64,000 nucleotides of DNA from Pengzhenrongella sicca (GTDB lineage Bacteria; Actinomycetota; Actinomycetes; Actinomycetales; Cellulomonadaceae): contig NZ_CP071868.1 of the NCBI RefSeq assembly GCF_017569225.1, positions 1,860,001 to 1,924,000 on the forward strand, in the 5' to 3' direction. Shown here in pieces: positions 54,358 to 61,902 of the stretch. The translations under genes were made by a program, and so were the position numbers. The notes below the pieces were generated by a model. The model was given only the letters and a program-made list of their open reading frames with translations, did not search any database and was not told where the DNA came from. How positions within the stretch are numbered: position 1 is the first letter of the stretch; each line of letters begins with the position of its first letter.

Positions 54358-56172
54358 ATGCCTGACGAGGACGATCTGTCGCTGTTGCTGAGCGAGTTCG
54401 CGCGGACGATGGTGACGGATTTTCCGATCCAGGCGATCTTGGATCACCTCGTCGTGCGGATCGTTGACGTGCTGCCGATTACTGCAGCGGGTGTGAGCCT
54501 GATCGAGTCAGGGGTCGCTCCGCGGTTCGTCGCTGCGTCAAACTCCGATGCGCTGCGGTTCGAGATGTTGCAGACGGACCTGGGCGAGGGGCCGTGTCTG
54601 AGCGCCTTCTATTCGGGCGAGCCATCCTTCGTGCCCGACCTCGCCGCTCAGACGAAGTTCCCGAAGTTCGGCCCGGCCGCGCTGAAGGAAGGCATGGCCG
54701 CGGTGTTCGCGTTTCCGTTGCGTCACGACGACGGCCGGCTGGGCGCGCTGGATCTCTACCGTGATGTCGCGGGTCCCTTGTCGGACCGGGCTCAGGTGGT
54801 CGCCCAGACTCTCGCGGACGTGGGCGCGGCCTACATCCTCAACGCTCGGGCGCGCGACGACATCACCCAGGCCGCGGACTGGTTTCGTGAGAGGTCGCTG
54901 CACGACCCGCTGACTGGGCTGCCCAATCGGGTCCTGCTCATCGAGCACCTCGAGCAGGCGTCTGCCCGCGCCCGCCGCACGCACCGCAGCGCCGCGATCC
55001 TGTTCGTTGATCTCGACAAGTTCAAGCGCGTCAACGACACCCACGGGCACACGGTTGGGGATTCGCTGCTCATCGCGGTAGCGCGTCGGCTCGAGAGCCT
55101 CGTCCGGCCGGGGGACACGGTCGCCCGCGTGTCCGGCGACGAGTACGTGTACCTGTGCGAGGACCTGACGTCCCCCGCCGACGTCGACGTTCTCGTCGAC
55201 CGGGTGACCAACGCCTTCGCCACGCCGTTCTCGTTGCCCACCATGGAGCTGTCCGTGACGGCGAGCATCGGCATCGCGTACTCCGGTCCGGGCGAGGAGA
55301 TCACGGACCACCTGATCATTGACGCCGACACGGCGATGTACCAAGCGAAGGGACGCGGCGGCGCAACCCACCAGGTGCTCGACCTGCGCGCCGCGAACGA
55401 GGCGAGCTACCAGAACGAGCTTGAGCGGGACCTGCGAACTGCACTGGACGATTCGGCGCTTGACCTCGCCTACCAGCCGATCGTGCGCACCTCCGACGGG
55501 AGGCTGCAGGGCGTCGAGGCGTTGCTGCGCTGGACGCATCCGACGCGGGGTCGAATCCCCGCACTGGTGGCGATCGCTACGGCCGAGAAGGGCGGGTTCA
55601 TCACCGAGCTCGGCGAGTGGGTCTTCGAGCGGAGCTGCCGCGACTGGAACAGATGGTCCGCCGATCACCCGGACCGCCGGCTCGACCTCTCGGTCAACGT
55701 GTCCGCGCGGCAGCTCATGAACCCAGAGTTTCTGCCGACGGTCGAACGAGCGCTGCGCTCAACGGGCATGGACCCGGCCGCCTTCGTGGTCGAGGTGACC
55801 GAGACGGTCCTGGGCGAGGACCACGACAGAGTCCTCGCCATCCTGCGCGACCTCAAGACGCTCGGAGCCAGGCTCGCCCTCGATGATTTCGGCACCGGCT
55901 ACTGCTCGCTCACTCACCTGCGGCGGTTCCCGATCGACATCGTCAAGATCGACCGGTGCTTCGTCTCCGCGATCGGGACCGACGCTGCATCGACCGCCGT
56001 CGTCGAGTCGGTTGCACACCTCGCGCACGCGCTCGAGATGTCGGTTTCCGCCGAGGGTGTCGAGACCGAACGCCAGCGCGACGGACTGGTCGAGGTGGGA
56101 TGCGACTCGGCGCAGGGCTACTACTTCTCTCGCCCGCTAACCACCGGCGCGCTCGAAGCGCACCTGGCCTGA
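54358..56172 (+). CDS. GAF-GGDEF-EAL cyclic-di-GMP protein
   Basis: 604 residues from the ATG at 54358, which has AGGAAGG upstream. Residues ~10-165 form a GAF sensor (LGEGPCLSAFYSGEPSFVPD), ~180-345 GGDEF (HDPLTGLPNRVLLIEHLEQA, LFVDLDKFKRVNDTHGHTVG) and ~350-600 EAL. The GGDEF signature is SGDEY (259-263), so cyclase activity is possible but not assured. The EAL domain keeps the key residues: Glu387 of EAL, SVNVSARQL, VEVTETV, DDFGTG (509-514), VKIDR and SAEGVET, so it is probably an active phosphodiesterase. No membrane segment; cytoplasmic. Confidence 0.9.
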   Translation: MPDEDDLSLLLSEFARTMVTDFPIQAILDHLVVRIVDVLPITAAGVSLIESGVAPRFVAASNSDALRFEMLQTDLGEGPCLSAFYSGEPSFVPDLAAQTKFPKFGPAALKEGMAAVFAFPLRHDDGRLGALDLYRDVAGPLSDRAQVVAQTLADVGAAYILNARARDDITQAADWFRERSLHDPLTGLPNRVLLIEHLEQASARARRTHRSAAILFVDLDKFKRVNDTHGHTVGDSLLIAVARRLESLVRPGDTVARVSGDEYVYLCEDLTSPADVDVLVDRVTNAFATPFSLPTMELSVTASIGIAYSGPGEEITDHLIIDADTAMYQAKGRGGATHQVLDLRAANEASYQNELERDLRTALDDSALDLAYQPIVRTSDGRLQGVEALLRWTHPTRGRIPALVAIATAEKGGFITELGEWVFERSCRDWNRWSADHPDRRLDLSVNVSARQLMNPEFLPTVERALRSTGMDPAAFVVEVTETVLGEDHDRVLAILRDLKTLGARLALDDFGTGYCSLTHLRRFPIDIVKIDRCFVSAIGTDAASTAVVESVAHLAHALEMSVSAEGVETERQRDGLVEVGCDSAQGYYFSRPLTTGALEAHLA

Positions 56173-56227
56173 GCGCGAGCGCCGCCCCGTCGCGCGGGAG
56201 TGGCCAACGTGCCAGGGCAAAACTGCG

Positions 56228-56374
56228 TCACGTCGTGACGTGCGTGGGCCGGTATCGCAGAGCGACAGCTCCCGACCGAAGCTCATGGCGGTCCACGAGC
56301 TCGAGCTGGATGCTCTCGCGCAGACCGGCGAGCAACGTCGGCCCGCGTCCGGCAAGGACCGGCTGCACAAGGAA
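56228..56374 (-). pseudogene. C-terminal fragment of the IS-disrupted RibD/DHFR-like gene
   Basis: The frame reads FLVQPVLAGRGPTLLAGLRE then SIQLELVDRHELRSGAVALR and ends THVTT-stop, the typical C terminus of RibD_C/dihydrofolate-reductase-like proteins. Joined at the 3-bp duplication to the fragment starting at 58061 it restores an uninterrupted 189-residue protein in frame. In its present state it has no start codon and is not expected to be translated. Confidence 0.9.
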
Positions 56375-56398
56375 GGGTCTGCTGCACGAATAGGTGAC
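56375..56398. repeat. IS3-family terminal inverted repeat (orfB end)
   Basis: 24 bases identical to the complement of 57612-57635, next to the target-site copy GAA at 56372-56374. Confidence 0.95.
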
Positions 56399-56406
56399 AG
56401 TCGGTC

Positions 56407-57282
56407 TCAGGCGGCGAGTGCGACCTGAGGGGTGTTGATGGTCTCGTACTCGATGGGGGTCAGTCGACCCAGGCGGGCCTGGCGTCGGCGGCGGTGGTAG
56501 GTCCGTTCGATCCACGTGATGATCGCCAGGCGGAGCTCGTCGCGGTTGGTCCAGCGGCGCCGGTCCAGGACGTTCTTCTGCAGCAACGAGAAGAAGCTCT
56601 CCATCGCCGCGTTGTCCCCGGCCGAGGCGACTTGCCCCATCGATCCGACCAGGGCGTGTCGGTCCAGCTCGCGCAGCACCTTTCGGCTTCGAAATTGGCT
56701 GCCCCGGTCCGAGTGGACGATGCAGCCGGCCACGTCACGACGGCGCTGCGCGGCGCTGGCCAGGGCGTTCACCGCGATCCGGGAGGTCATGCGGTCGCTG
56801 ATCGAGTACCCCACGATCCGGTTGGAGTACACGTCCTTGATCGCACACAGGTAGAGCTTGCCCTCGGCGGTGGGGTGCTCGGTGATGTCCCAGAGCCACA
56901 ACCGGTTGGGTGCGTCGGCGCGGAAGATCCGCAGCACGCGGTCGTCGTGGGCTGGCGGGCCGGGCTTCTTGCCGTTCTTGGCGCGCTTCTTGCCGAACAC
57001 CGACCACCACTGGTTGTCCCGGCAGATCCGCCAGACCCGCCGGTCACTGGCGCGCAGGCCGGCCTTGTCGGCTTCGTCGGCCAGCAGCCGGTGCCCGAAC
57101 TCGGGATCGTCGACGTGGGCATCGAACAGCACGTTCGCCAGGTACGCCTCGTCCAGGTCACGAGCTGTGATCGGCGCGGCGAGCCAGCGGTAGTAGGGCT
57201 GTCTGGCGAGCTTGAGGACCCGGCACGTCACCGCGACGGGGATCCCGTCGCTAGCGAGCTCACTCACGAGCGGGTACATCAT
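56407..57282 (-). CDS. IS3-family transposase OrfB (DDE integrase)
   Basis: 291 residues from the ATG at 57282; it can also be made as a fusion with OrfA by -1 frameshifting. An HTH_21-type N-terminal region (ARDLDEAYLANVLFDAHVDD, FGHRLLADEADKAGL) precedes the rve integrase core. The catalytic triad is Asp in RLWLWDITEHP, Asp in CIVHSDRGSQF and Glu in GDNAAMESFFSLLQKN, with 35 residues between the last two (DD35E). The C terminus TYHRRRRQARLGRLTPIEYE is the usual IS3 ending. It catalyses cut-and-circularise transposition of this element. Confidence 0.95.
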   Translation of the reverse strand: MMYPLVSELASDGIPVAVTCRVLKLARQPYYRWLAAPITARDLDEAYLANVLFDAHVDDPEFGHRLLADEADKAGLRASDRRVWRICRDNQWWSVFGKKRAKNGKKPGPPAHDDRVLRIFRADAPNRLWLWDITEHPTAEGKLYLCAIKDVYSNRIVGYSISDRMTSRIAVNALASAAQRRRDVAGCIVHSDRGSQFRSRKVLRELDRHALVGSMGQVASAGDNAAMESFFSLLQKNVLDRRRWTNRDELRLAIITWIERTYHRRRRQARLGRLTPIEYETINTPQVALAA

Positions 57283-57566
57283 TTTCCCGGCAGGTGCGCC
57301 TGGGCGAAGTACGCCGCCGCGCGACGCAGGATCTCGTTCTCCTGCTCGAGGAGCCGGTTGCGGCGACGCATCTCGCGCAGCTCGGCCGACTCGCTGACCG
57401 TTACGCCGGGACGGTTGCCGTCCTGGACGTCGGCGGCCTGCATCCAGTTGCGCAGGCACGACTCGCTGATCCCGAAGTCTTTCGCGATCTCTTTGATCGG
57501 AGCATCACCGCGGCGGGCCACGGCCACGACGTCGTCGCGGAACTCCTTGGGGTGGGGTCTGGGCAC
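57279..57566 (-). CDS. IS3-family transposase OrfA (helix-turn-helix)
   Basis: 95 residues from a GTG at 57566 with GGAAGG nine bases upstream; an ATG nine bases earlier is too close to the ribosome site. HTH_8/Tnp_1 domain: HPKEFRDDVVAVARRGDAPI, KEIAKDFGISESCLRNWMQA, then a leucine-zipper-like coil (ELREMRRRNRLLEQENEILR). It binds the terminal repeats. Its stop TGA overlaps the OrfB ATG (ATGA) just after the slippery heptamer. Confidence 0.93.
   Translation of the reverse strand: MPRPHPKEFRDDVVAVARRGDAPIKEIAKDFGISESCLRNWMQAADVQDGNRPGVTVSESAELREMRRRNRLLEQENEILRRAAAYFAQAHLPGK
57282..57288 (-). other. -1 programmed frameshift heptamer G GGA AAA
   Basis: On the minus strand the last OrfA codons read CCG GGA AAA TGA. 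G-GGA-AAA fits the X-XXY-YYZ slippery pattern in the OrfA frame, directly before the stop, and a -1 slip enters the OrfB frame. This is the established way IS3 elements make the OrfAB transposase. Confidence 0.75.
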
Positions 57567-57611
57567 GGTGCACATCCTTCCAGCGGTGCCCTCCGGCACC
57601 ACAGGTCAGGC

Positions 57612-57635
57612 GTCACCTATTCGTGCAGCAGACCC
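57612..57635. repeat. IS3-family terminal inverted repeat (orfA end)
   Basis: 24 bases, exact complement of 56375-56398, followed by the target-site copy GAA at 57636-57638. Confidence 0.95.
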
Positions 57636-58061
57636 GAACTCGTACTCGTCGATCAGTCCCAGGTCCGCCAACGCCGAGGGGAGCGTCACGCCACCCACCC
57701 ACAGGCCTGCGCCTGACTCTTGCTTGAGCCGCTGAACCGCTTGCTCGAGGTCGCCTCGCACCAGCTCGGCATTCCAATCGACCCCGCTCAGCGTGCTCGA
57801 CACGACGTACTTGTTCGCCCGGTCGATGGTCTCGGCGAACGGGATCTGCGCCTCATCCATCCAGTCGGGCCACGTGCCCGTCGCAGGCTTTCGCCACGCC
57901 GACTCCATCATCTCGTAGGTCACCCTGCCGAAGAGCAGGGCATCGGCTCGTTCCAGCTCAGCGGTCCAGTAGCGCATCGACTCCTCGTCCGGGGGGAGCC
58001 CCGCCTCGTGATGGCAGCAGCCGTCGAGCGTGACGTTGATCGAGTATCGAAGCGGTCTCAT
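57636..58061 (-). pseudogene. N-terminal fragment of a RibD_C/dihydrofolate-reductase-family protein, IS-disrupted
   Basis: 142 codons from the ATG at 58061 (AAGGGAG upstream): MRPLRYSINVTLDGCCHHEA, ERADALLFGRVTYEMMESAW, SSTLSGVDWNAELVRGDLEQ, GAGLWVGGVTLPSALADLGL, IDEYEF. The frame now runs into the IS and stops after a few foreign codons. Deleting the IS and one GAA copy restores EYEF-LVQPVLAGRG in frame. The family reduces small pteridine- or flavin-precursor-like substrates with NADPH; members are often annotated as 'dihydrofolate reductase family' without proven substrates. Confidence 0.92.
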
Positions 58062-58201
58062 CTCGTTGTTCTCCCTTGATGTGCGCCGCCCTCACCGGAC
58101 CGTACTCGGACCACTGCCGGCGCCACTTCTCATCGGGCCGCCGATCGCACCTAGGTGGAGGTCCGTGGGGTGCCCGAACGGCCATCGGGCAGCCGTCGTG
58201 A

Positions 58202-59044
58202 TCAGTTGAGCTGCTGCGCGCCGATGACGGAGAGCAGCTGCAGCTTCTCGTAGCTCTCTGTCCCGGGCACGGCCGTGTAGACGAGGAGAAAGTGCGACTG
58301 GGCAGGGTCGATCAGCGTCTGGCAGTTGAGCTCGAGGGTCCCGAGCTCATGGTGGGCGAAGTGCTTGACCTCGGCGGGTCGGACGCCGACCTCGTGCATG
58401 TCCCAGATGGTGCGGAACTCCTCGCTCCGCGAGAGAAGGTCGTCGGCGAGCGTGGCTGCGCGCGACGGGCGGCCACGCAGCGCCATGACCTCGCGCAGCC
58501 CGCAGACCCATAGCCGCGAGAGGAAGGGGTGGTCGTCCGGGGCGTAGAGGCGGCGGCTCGACGGGTCGGTGAACCAGCGGTAGCCGATGCTGCGGGCAGG
58601 CCCCGTGAGGCTGGCTGTGTCTCCAGTGAGCGCGACGCCGAGCGAGGTCTGTCGCAGCGTCTCGCCGAGCTCAGTGACGATCTCCGCGGGCGTGTCCTCC
58701 AGGCGGTCGAGGATGCGCAAGAGGCCGGGGCTGATGTGGCTGCTCGACGCGCCCGGGAGGGGCAAACGGTGCCCCGCCAACCGGAACAGGTGGTCGCGCT
58801 CGGCGACCGACAGGTGCAGGCCCTGCGCGATCGACGCGATCATCTGCTCCGACGGCTGCGGTCCGGCACCGCGCTCAAGGCGGGCGTAGTAGTCCGACGA
58901 CATGTGGCACAGGACCGCGACTTCTTCGCGGCGCAAGCCCTCGGTTCGCCTACGCCGACCGCGCGGCAGACCGACGTCTTCGGGCTGCAGCGCCTCTCGT
59001 CGGTTGCGCAGGAACTGCGCCACGCCCCGTCGATCGATCGCCAT
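58202..59044 (-). CDS. XRE-family regulator with MmyB-like ligand-binding domain
   Basis: 280 residues. HTH at ~30-75 (RTEGLRREEVAVLCHMSSDY, YARLERGAGPQPSEQMIASI) and the MmyB-like domain beyond ~110 (DTPAEIVTELGETLRQTSLG, YRWFTDPSSRRLYAPDDHPF, KHFAHHELGTLELNCQTLI). Same architecture as the regulator at 5200-6135. It is divergent from an SDR gene, the classical arrangement for this family, and probably controls it. Confidence 0.88.
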   Translation of the reverse strand: MAIDRRGVAQFLRNRREALQPEDVGLPRGRRRRTEGLRREEVAVLCHMSSDYYARLERGAGPQPSEQMIASIAQGLHLSVAERDHLFRLAGHRLPLPGASSSHISPGLLRILDRLEDTPAEIVTELGETLRQTSLGVALTGDTASLTGPARSIGYRWFTDPSSRRLYAPDDHPFLSRLWVCGLREVMALRGRPSRAATLADDLLSRSEEFRTIWDMHEVGVRPAEVKHFAHHELGTLELNCQTLIDPAQSHFLLVYTAVPGTESYEKLQLLSVIGAQQLN

Positions 59045-59089
59045 GGCCCTCCTCGGGTCGTCGAGACAGTTCTACAGCGCGGCGATCCG

Positions 59090-59120
59090 GGTAGCCACTG
59101 ACTGACATGCCCTGGTTACC
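59090..59120. promoter_or_regulatory. candidate operator dyad between MmyB-type regulator and SDR
   Basis: GGTAGCCA (59090-59097) and TGGTTACC (59113-59120) are complementary at seven of eight positions across 15 bases, in the divergent region of regulator and SDR. The GGTA/TACC arms recall the TACCCC/GGGGTA core at the other MmyB-type locus (6163-6195). Confidence 0.4.
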
Positions 59121-59169
59121 ACTCGCGATCCGCGCGAGGGTCAAGCCACACCACGACCTGGGAGCACCA

Positions 59170-60114
59170 ATGGCACGCAGACCTCTCGACATCACCATCC
59201 CCAACCTGACCGGCACGCGGGCGGTCCTGACTGGCGGAAGCGACGGGATCGGCCTGCGCATCGCTACCCGGCTCGCCGCAGCGGGCGCCACCCTCGTGCT
59301 GCCCGTCCGCAACCTGCCCAAGGGCGAGGCGGCGATCGCGACCATCCGCGAAACGGTCCCCTCGGCCGCCGTGTCGTTGCACCCGATGGACCTCGCGTCC
59401 TTGGAGTCGGTCGCAGCCTTCGGCGAGACGATGCGCCGCGAAGGCAGCCCGATCCACCTGCTGATCAACAACGCCGGCATCATGACCCCACCTGCCCGCC
59501 AGACCACCGACGACGGTTTCGAACTCCAGTTCGGCACCAACCACCTCGGCCATGTAGCGCTGGTCTCGCACCTCTTGCCTCTCCTTCGCGCCGGTCGCGC
59601 GCGCGTCACGTCGCAGGTGAGCGTCGCGGCGAACCAAGGCGCCATCAACTGGGACGACCTCAACTGGGCGCATTCGTACGACGGCATGCGCGCCTACAGC
59701 CAGTCAAAGATCGCCCTCGGCCTCTTCGGTCTTGAGCTCGGCCGACGCAGCGCTGCCAACGGGTGGGGCATCTCCAGCAACCTGTCCCATCCCGGCGTCG
59801 CACCCACAAACCTTCTGTCCGCCCGCCCGGAGCTGGGGCGTACCGGGGACACCCGCAGCGTGCGCGTGATCCGCTGGCTGTCCGGCCGCGGCATCCTCAC
59901 CGGCACCCCGGAGTCCGCGGCGCTCACGGCTCTCTACGCCGCGATCTCCCCCAACGCGAAGTCGGGACGGCTCTACGGCCCTCAGGGACTTGCCCATATG
60001 GGCGGCGCACCCGCCGAGCAGACGCTCTACTCCCGCCTCCGCAGCGAGGACGAAGCCCGGAGCGTCTGGCAAGTGTCCGAGGAGATGACGAGAGCACCCT
60101 TCCCTGTCGGCTGA
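59170..60114 (+). CDS. short-chain dehydrogenase/reductase
   Basis: 314 residues from the ATG at 59170 (GGGAG seven bases upstream); an ATG at 59107 has no ribosome site. Cofactor motif AVLTGGSDGIGLRIATRLAA (TGxxxGIG), LLINNAGIMTPPARQTTDDG, catalytic Ser in VTSQVSVAANQGAINWDDLN and Tyr/Lys in RAYSQSKIALGLFGLELG (YxxxK). It resembles retinol-dehydrogenase/protochlorophyllide-reductase-like SDRs; the substrate is unknown. Divergent from an MmyB-type regulator. Confidence 0.9.
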   Translation: MARRPLDITIPNLTGTRAVLTGGSDGIGLRIATRLAAAGATLVLPVRNLPKGEAAIATIRETVPSAAVSLHPMDLASLESVAAFGETMRREGSPIHLLINNAGIMTPPARQTTDDGFELQFGTNHLGHVALVSHLLPLLRAGRARVTSQVSVAANQGAINWDDLNWAHSYDGMRAYSQSKIALGLFGLELGRRSAANGWGISSNLSHPGVAPTNLLSARPELGRTGDTRSVRVIRWLSGRGILTGTPESAALTALYAAISPNAKSGRLYGPQGLAHMGGAPAEQTLYSRLRSEDEARSVWQVSEEMTRAPFPVG

Positions 60115-60647
60115 CGGTCGCGCGTCCAACGAGGGTGTCACTGCGCTGCGCACTGTCGACGTCTCACGGAGCTCTCAGACAAGACGAGCGTCGAAGAATG
60201 ACGCTCGGTGTGGGTACCTCGCAAACCTCTCAAACGTTGCGGGTTTGAATGAAGTTGTCCCCCTGAGGGGCGGGAAGTATCGATCGCCTGTAGCGTCGGA
60301 AATGCGCGCTGGGGAGCTAGGCAGCCCGGGACCCAGTTCACACGCGAGAGGCACCGACGCCCTGATCAGGCGTCGGTGGCCTTTCACCTAGCTATTTTCG
60401 AGAGCGTTGGTTCGGGGTTTCACACGGGTGCCTGCACGTGCGTGTGAAGATTGTTTTCCGAGACTCTAACGTGGCTCGAAATTGCATCGGCGCTGGAGCC
60501 CGGCAATACCGAGTTCAGTCGCCCATCAGCCCTGGCACCCTGCCCCGCTCCGTGATGACCGAGGTTGCGACCTCGCCAAGCGACCTACCGGGCCGCGCAT
60601 CGACGGCACGCCTCAGGTACCCCGCGCGACACGCGAACGGGAGAGAC
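60115..60647 (+). other. 533-bp intergenic region with two perfect hairpins
   Basis: It contains CGAGCGTC-7 nt-GACGCTCG (60185-60207), about 70 bases after the SDR stop, and CACCGACGCC-7 nt-GGCGTCGGTG (60352-60378) followed by GCCTTTC, which looks like an intrinsic terminator. The interval between them has no protein-like frame, so it may hold a short non-coding transcript or a leader. A frame that opens at 60438 runs into the HATPase gene but lacks a ribosome site. Confidence 0.5.
60352..60378 (+). terminator. perfect 10-bp hairpin, terminator-like
   Basis: CACCGACGCC and GGCGTCGGTG enclose CTGATCA, then GCCTTTC. It lies 238 bases beyond the SDR stop and 270 before the HATPase start, so the transcript it ends is not identified. 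Confidence 0.6.
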
Positions 60648-61022
60648 ATGAGCTTGCAACTCACGGCAGACACCAAGTCCATCGCCTTCGGGCGGAACTG
60701 GGTTGCATCGGTCGCGATCGACAGCGGAGCTCCGACGGACCGAGTCTCCGTGATCAAGCTCCTGAGCGGCGAGCTGATCACCAACGCGATTCTGCACGGC
60801 CCTCCCGGAGGGGCGGTGACGGTCCGCACGTTCCGGGTGGAGAAGAACCTCCGGGTCGAGGTCGACGACGCGGGGACCGAGGTGCCGCACCTGCGTGAGC
60901 CCGAGCTGACCGCGAGCGGGGGACGAGGTCTCCTGCTCATCGACACGTTCACGGCTCGGTGGGGCTGCACCATGCGCGGCGCGGGAGGCAAAACCGTGTG
61001 GTTCGACCTCTTCCTCGGCTGA
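60648..61022 (+). CDS. HATPase_c anti-sigma-factor-like serine kinase (RsbW type)
   Basis: 124 residues from the ATG at 60648, which follows GGGAGAG; the frame is open for 70 codons more, without a ribosome site. GHKL motifs: N box KLLSGELITNAILHGPPGGA, G1 box VEVDDAGTEVPHLR, G2 box ASGGRGLLLIDTFTARWG. Typical for the many small actinobacterial ATP-binding proteins that phosphorylate anti-anti-sigma factors or bind SigB/SigF-type sigma factors. No STAS or sigma partner is adjacent. Confidence 0.85.
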   Translation: MSLQLTADTKSIAFGRNWVASVAIDSGAPTDRVSVIKLLSGELITNAILHGPPGGAVTVRTFRVEKNLRVEVDDAGTEVPHLREPELTASGGRGLLLIDTFTARWGCTMRGAGGKTVWFDLFLG

Positions 61023-61025
61023 GGC

Positions 61026-61124
61026 CTAGACGAGGTCATCCATCGACGATCCCGCCGCCTCGAGGATCGCCGCGACCCTGCGCAGCGCTAGCTCGGTCTG
61101 GGCCTCGATGCCCGCGGGGATCTC
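61026..61124 (-). pseudogene. RidA/YjgF-family remnant
   Basis: About 32 codons read EIPAGIEAQTELALRRVAAI then LEAAGSSMDDLV-stop, closely resembling the internal part of RidA proteins (IxAQTxxALxNxxAxLEAAGSSxDDV). The N-terminal strands and everything after SSMDDLV, including the catalytic Arg region, are missing, and no start in this frame has a ribosome site. It is read as a decayed fragment. The stop lies three bases from the convergent HATPase gene. Confidence 0.65.
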
Positions 61125-61221
61125 CGTATCACGATGTCTCCTCCGGTCTGCGTGAGTGGATCTCCACAGTGTGTGGCGGCGCACCGCCGCTGGCATCAGC
61201 TCGCCTGCTCGGCGGACACGG

Positions 61222-61458
61222 TCAGGGGGTGTCGCCGTCGGCGCGGTCGTGGTCGTGGTCGTAGCGGGCCAGTTGCGCGAGCGGCACGGACCGCAACCGT
61301 CCGTGCTCCAGGTGGACCGACCGGGCCACCACCCGGGCAACCTCGTGCCGGACGGTCACGATCTCCCAGACGTCCCGGCCCCGCCCGCCGAGAACCACGA
61401 GGTCGCCGATCCCGAGTGCTGGTCCAGAGCCCATGCTGTTCAGTGGACCATCAGCCAC
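61222..61458 (-). CDS. small hypothetical protein
   Basis: Up to 78 residues (GTG at 61458; an ATG at 61434 would give 70). The core GIGDLVVLGGRGRDVWEIVT then VRHEVARVVARSVHLEHGRL looks like a small SH3/KOW-type beta barrel, ending in an Asp/His tail. No ribosome site is visible for either start. It is divergent from the LigD-phosphoesterase-like gene. Function unknown. Confidence 0.5.
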   Translation of the reverse strand: MADGPLNSMGSGPALGIGDLVVLGGRGRDVWEIVTVRHEVARVVARSVHLEHGRLRSVPLAQLARYDHDHDRADGDTP

Positions 61459-61486
61459 CGACGCGTCGCGGGCGGATGATGATGCG

Positions 61487-61879
61487 ATGAGCGACGCCGA
61501 GAACGGCGCGGGTGCGGTCGGCGCGCCACGGCCCGCATTCGTGCTGCACGAGCACCTGAAGCCGCGCCACCACTTCGATCTACGCCTCGAGGAGGACGGT
61601 GTGCTGCGCTCCTGGGCGCTGCCTCGGGGACTGCCCAGCGCGTCGTCGGCCGATCGCCTCGCTGTGCAGGTCCCGGACCACGACCTCGATCACCTCGCCT
61701 ACGAGGACGCGGACAAGACCGTGGCCGACACGGGCTGGTGGGAGGAGCACGACCGGACGGAGCACCGCATCCTGCTGACGCTGCACGGCAGGCTCGGCCC
61801 GCGGCGCTACGCGCTCATCCGGACCGCTCGCGGGTGGCTCCTCCACCTGACGAAGGAGCAGCCCGGCCCGGGCACCTAG
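61487..61879 (+). CDS. stand-alone LigD-type 3'-phosphoesterase domain protein
   Basis: 130 residues from the ATG at 61487 with a -10-like GATGAT six bases upstream (probably leaderless). The PE-domain pattern FVLHEHLKPRHHFDLRLEED, then GVLRSWALPRGLPS and DHDLDHLAYEDADKTVADTG is clear, including the His/Asp/Arg of the metal site. In LigD this domain trims 3' ends during non-homologous end joining; here no polymerase or ligase domain is attached. Stand-alone PE proteins exist in bacteria and archaea. It may process damaged 3' ends (inference). Confidence 0.82.
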   Translation: MSDAENGAGAVGAPRPAFVLHEHLKPRHHFDLRLEEDGVLRSWALPRGLPSASSADRLAVQVPDHDLDHLAYEDADKTVADTGWWEEHDRTEHRILLTLHGRLGPRRYALIRTARGWLLHLTKEQPGPGT

Positions 61880-61902
61880 CGCGTGCACGCAACCGCTGCG
61901 CG

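Larger units (their letters stand above)
56375..57635 (-). mobile_element. IS3-family insertion sequence, 1261 bp, complete
   Basis: Perfect 24-bp terminal inverted repeats lie at 56375-56398 and 57612-57635 (outer bases GGGTCTGCTGCACGAATAGG). They are flanked by direct 3-bp duplications GAA at 56372-56374 and 57636-57638. Inside are overlapping orfA and orfB with a -1 frameshift signal and a DDE transposase, the standard IS3 organisation and size. Intact ends, ORFs and target duplication mean a recent insertion. It disrupts a RibD/DHFR-like gene. Confidence 0.95.

Noticed and set aside
60438-60647. Upstream extension of the HATPase protein
   Set aside because: No ribosome site at 60438, no conserved motif in the extra 70 residues, and the ATG at 60648 has GGGAGAG and yields the usual family length.
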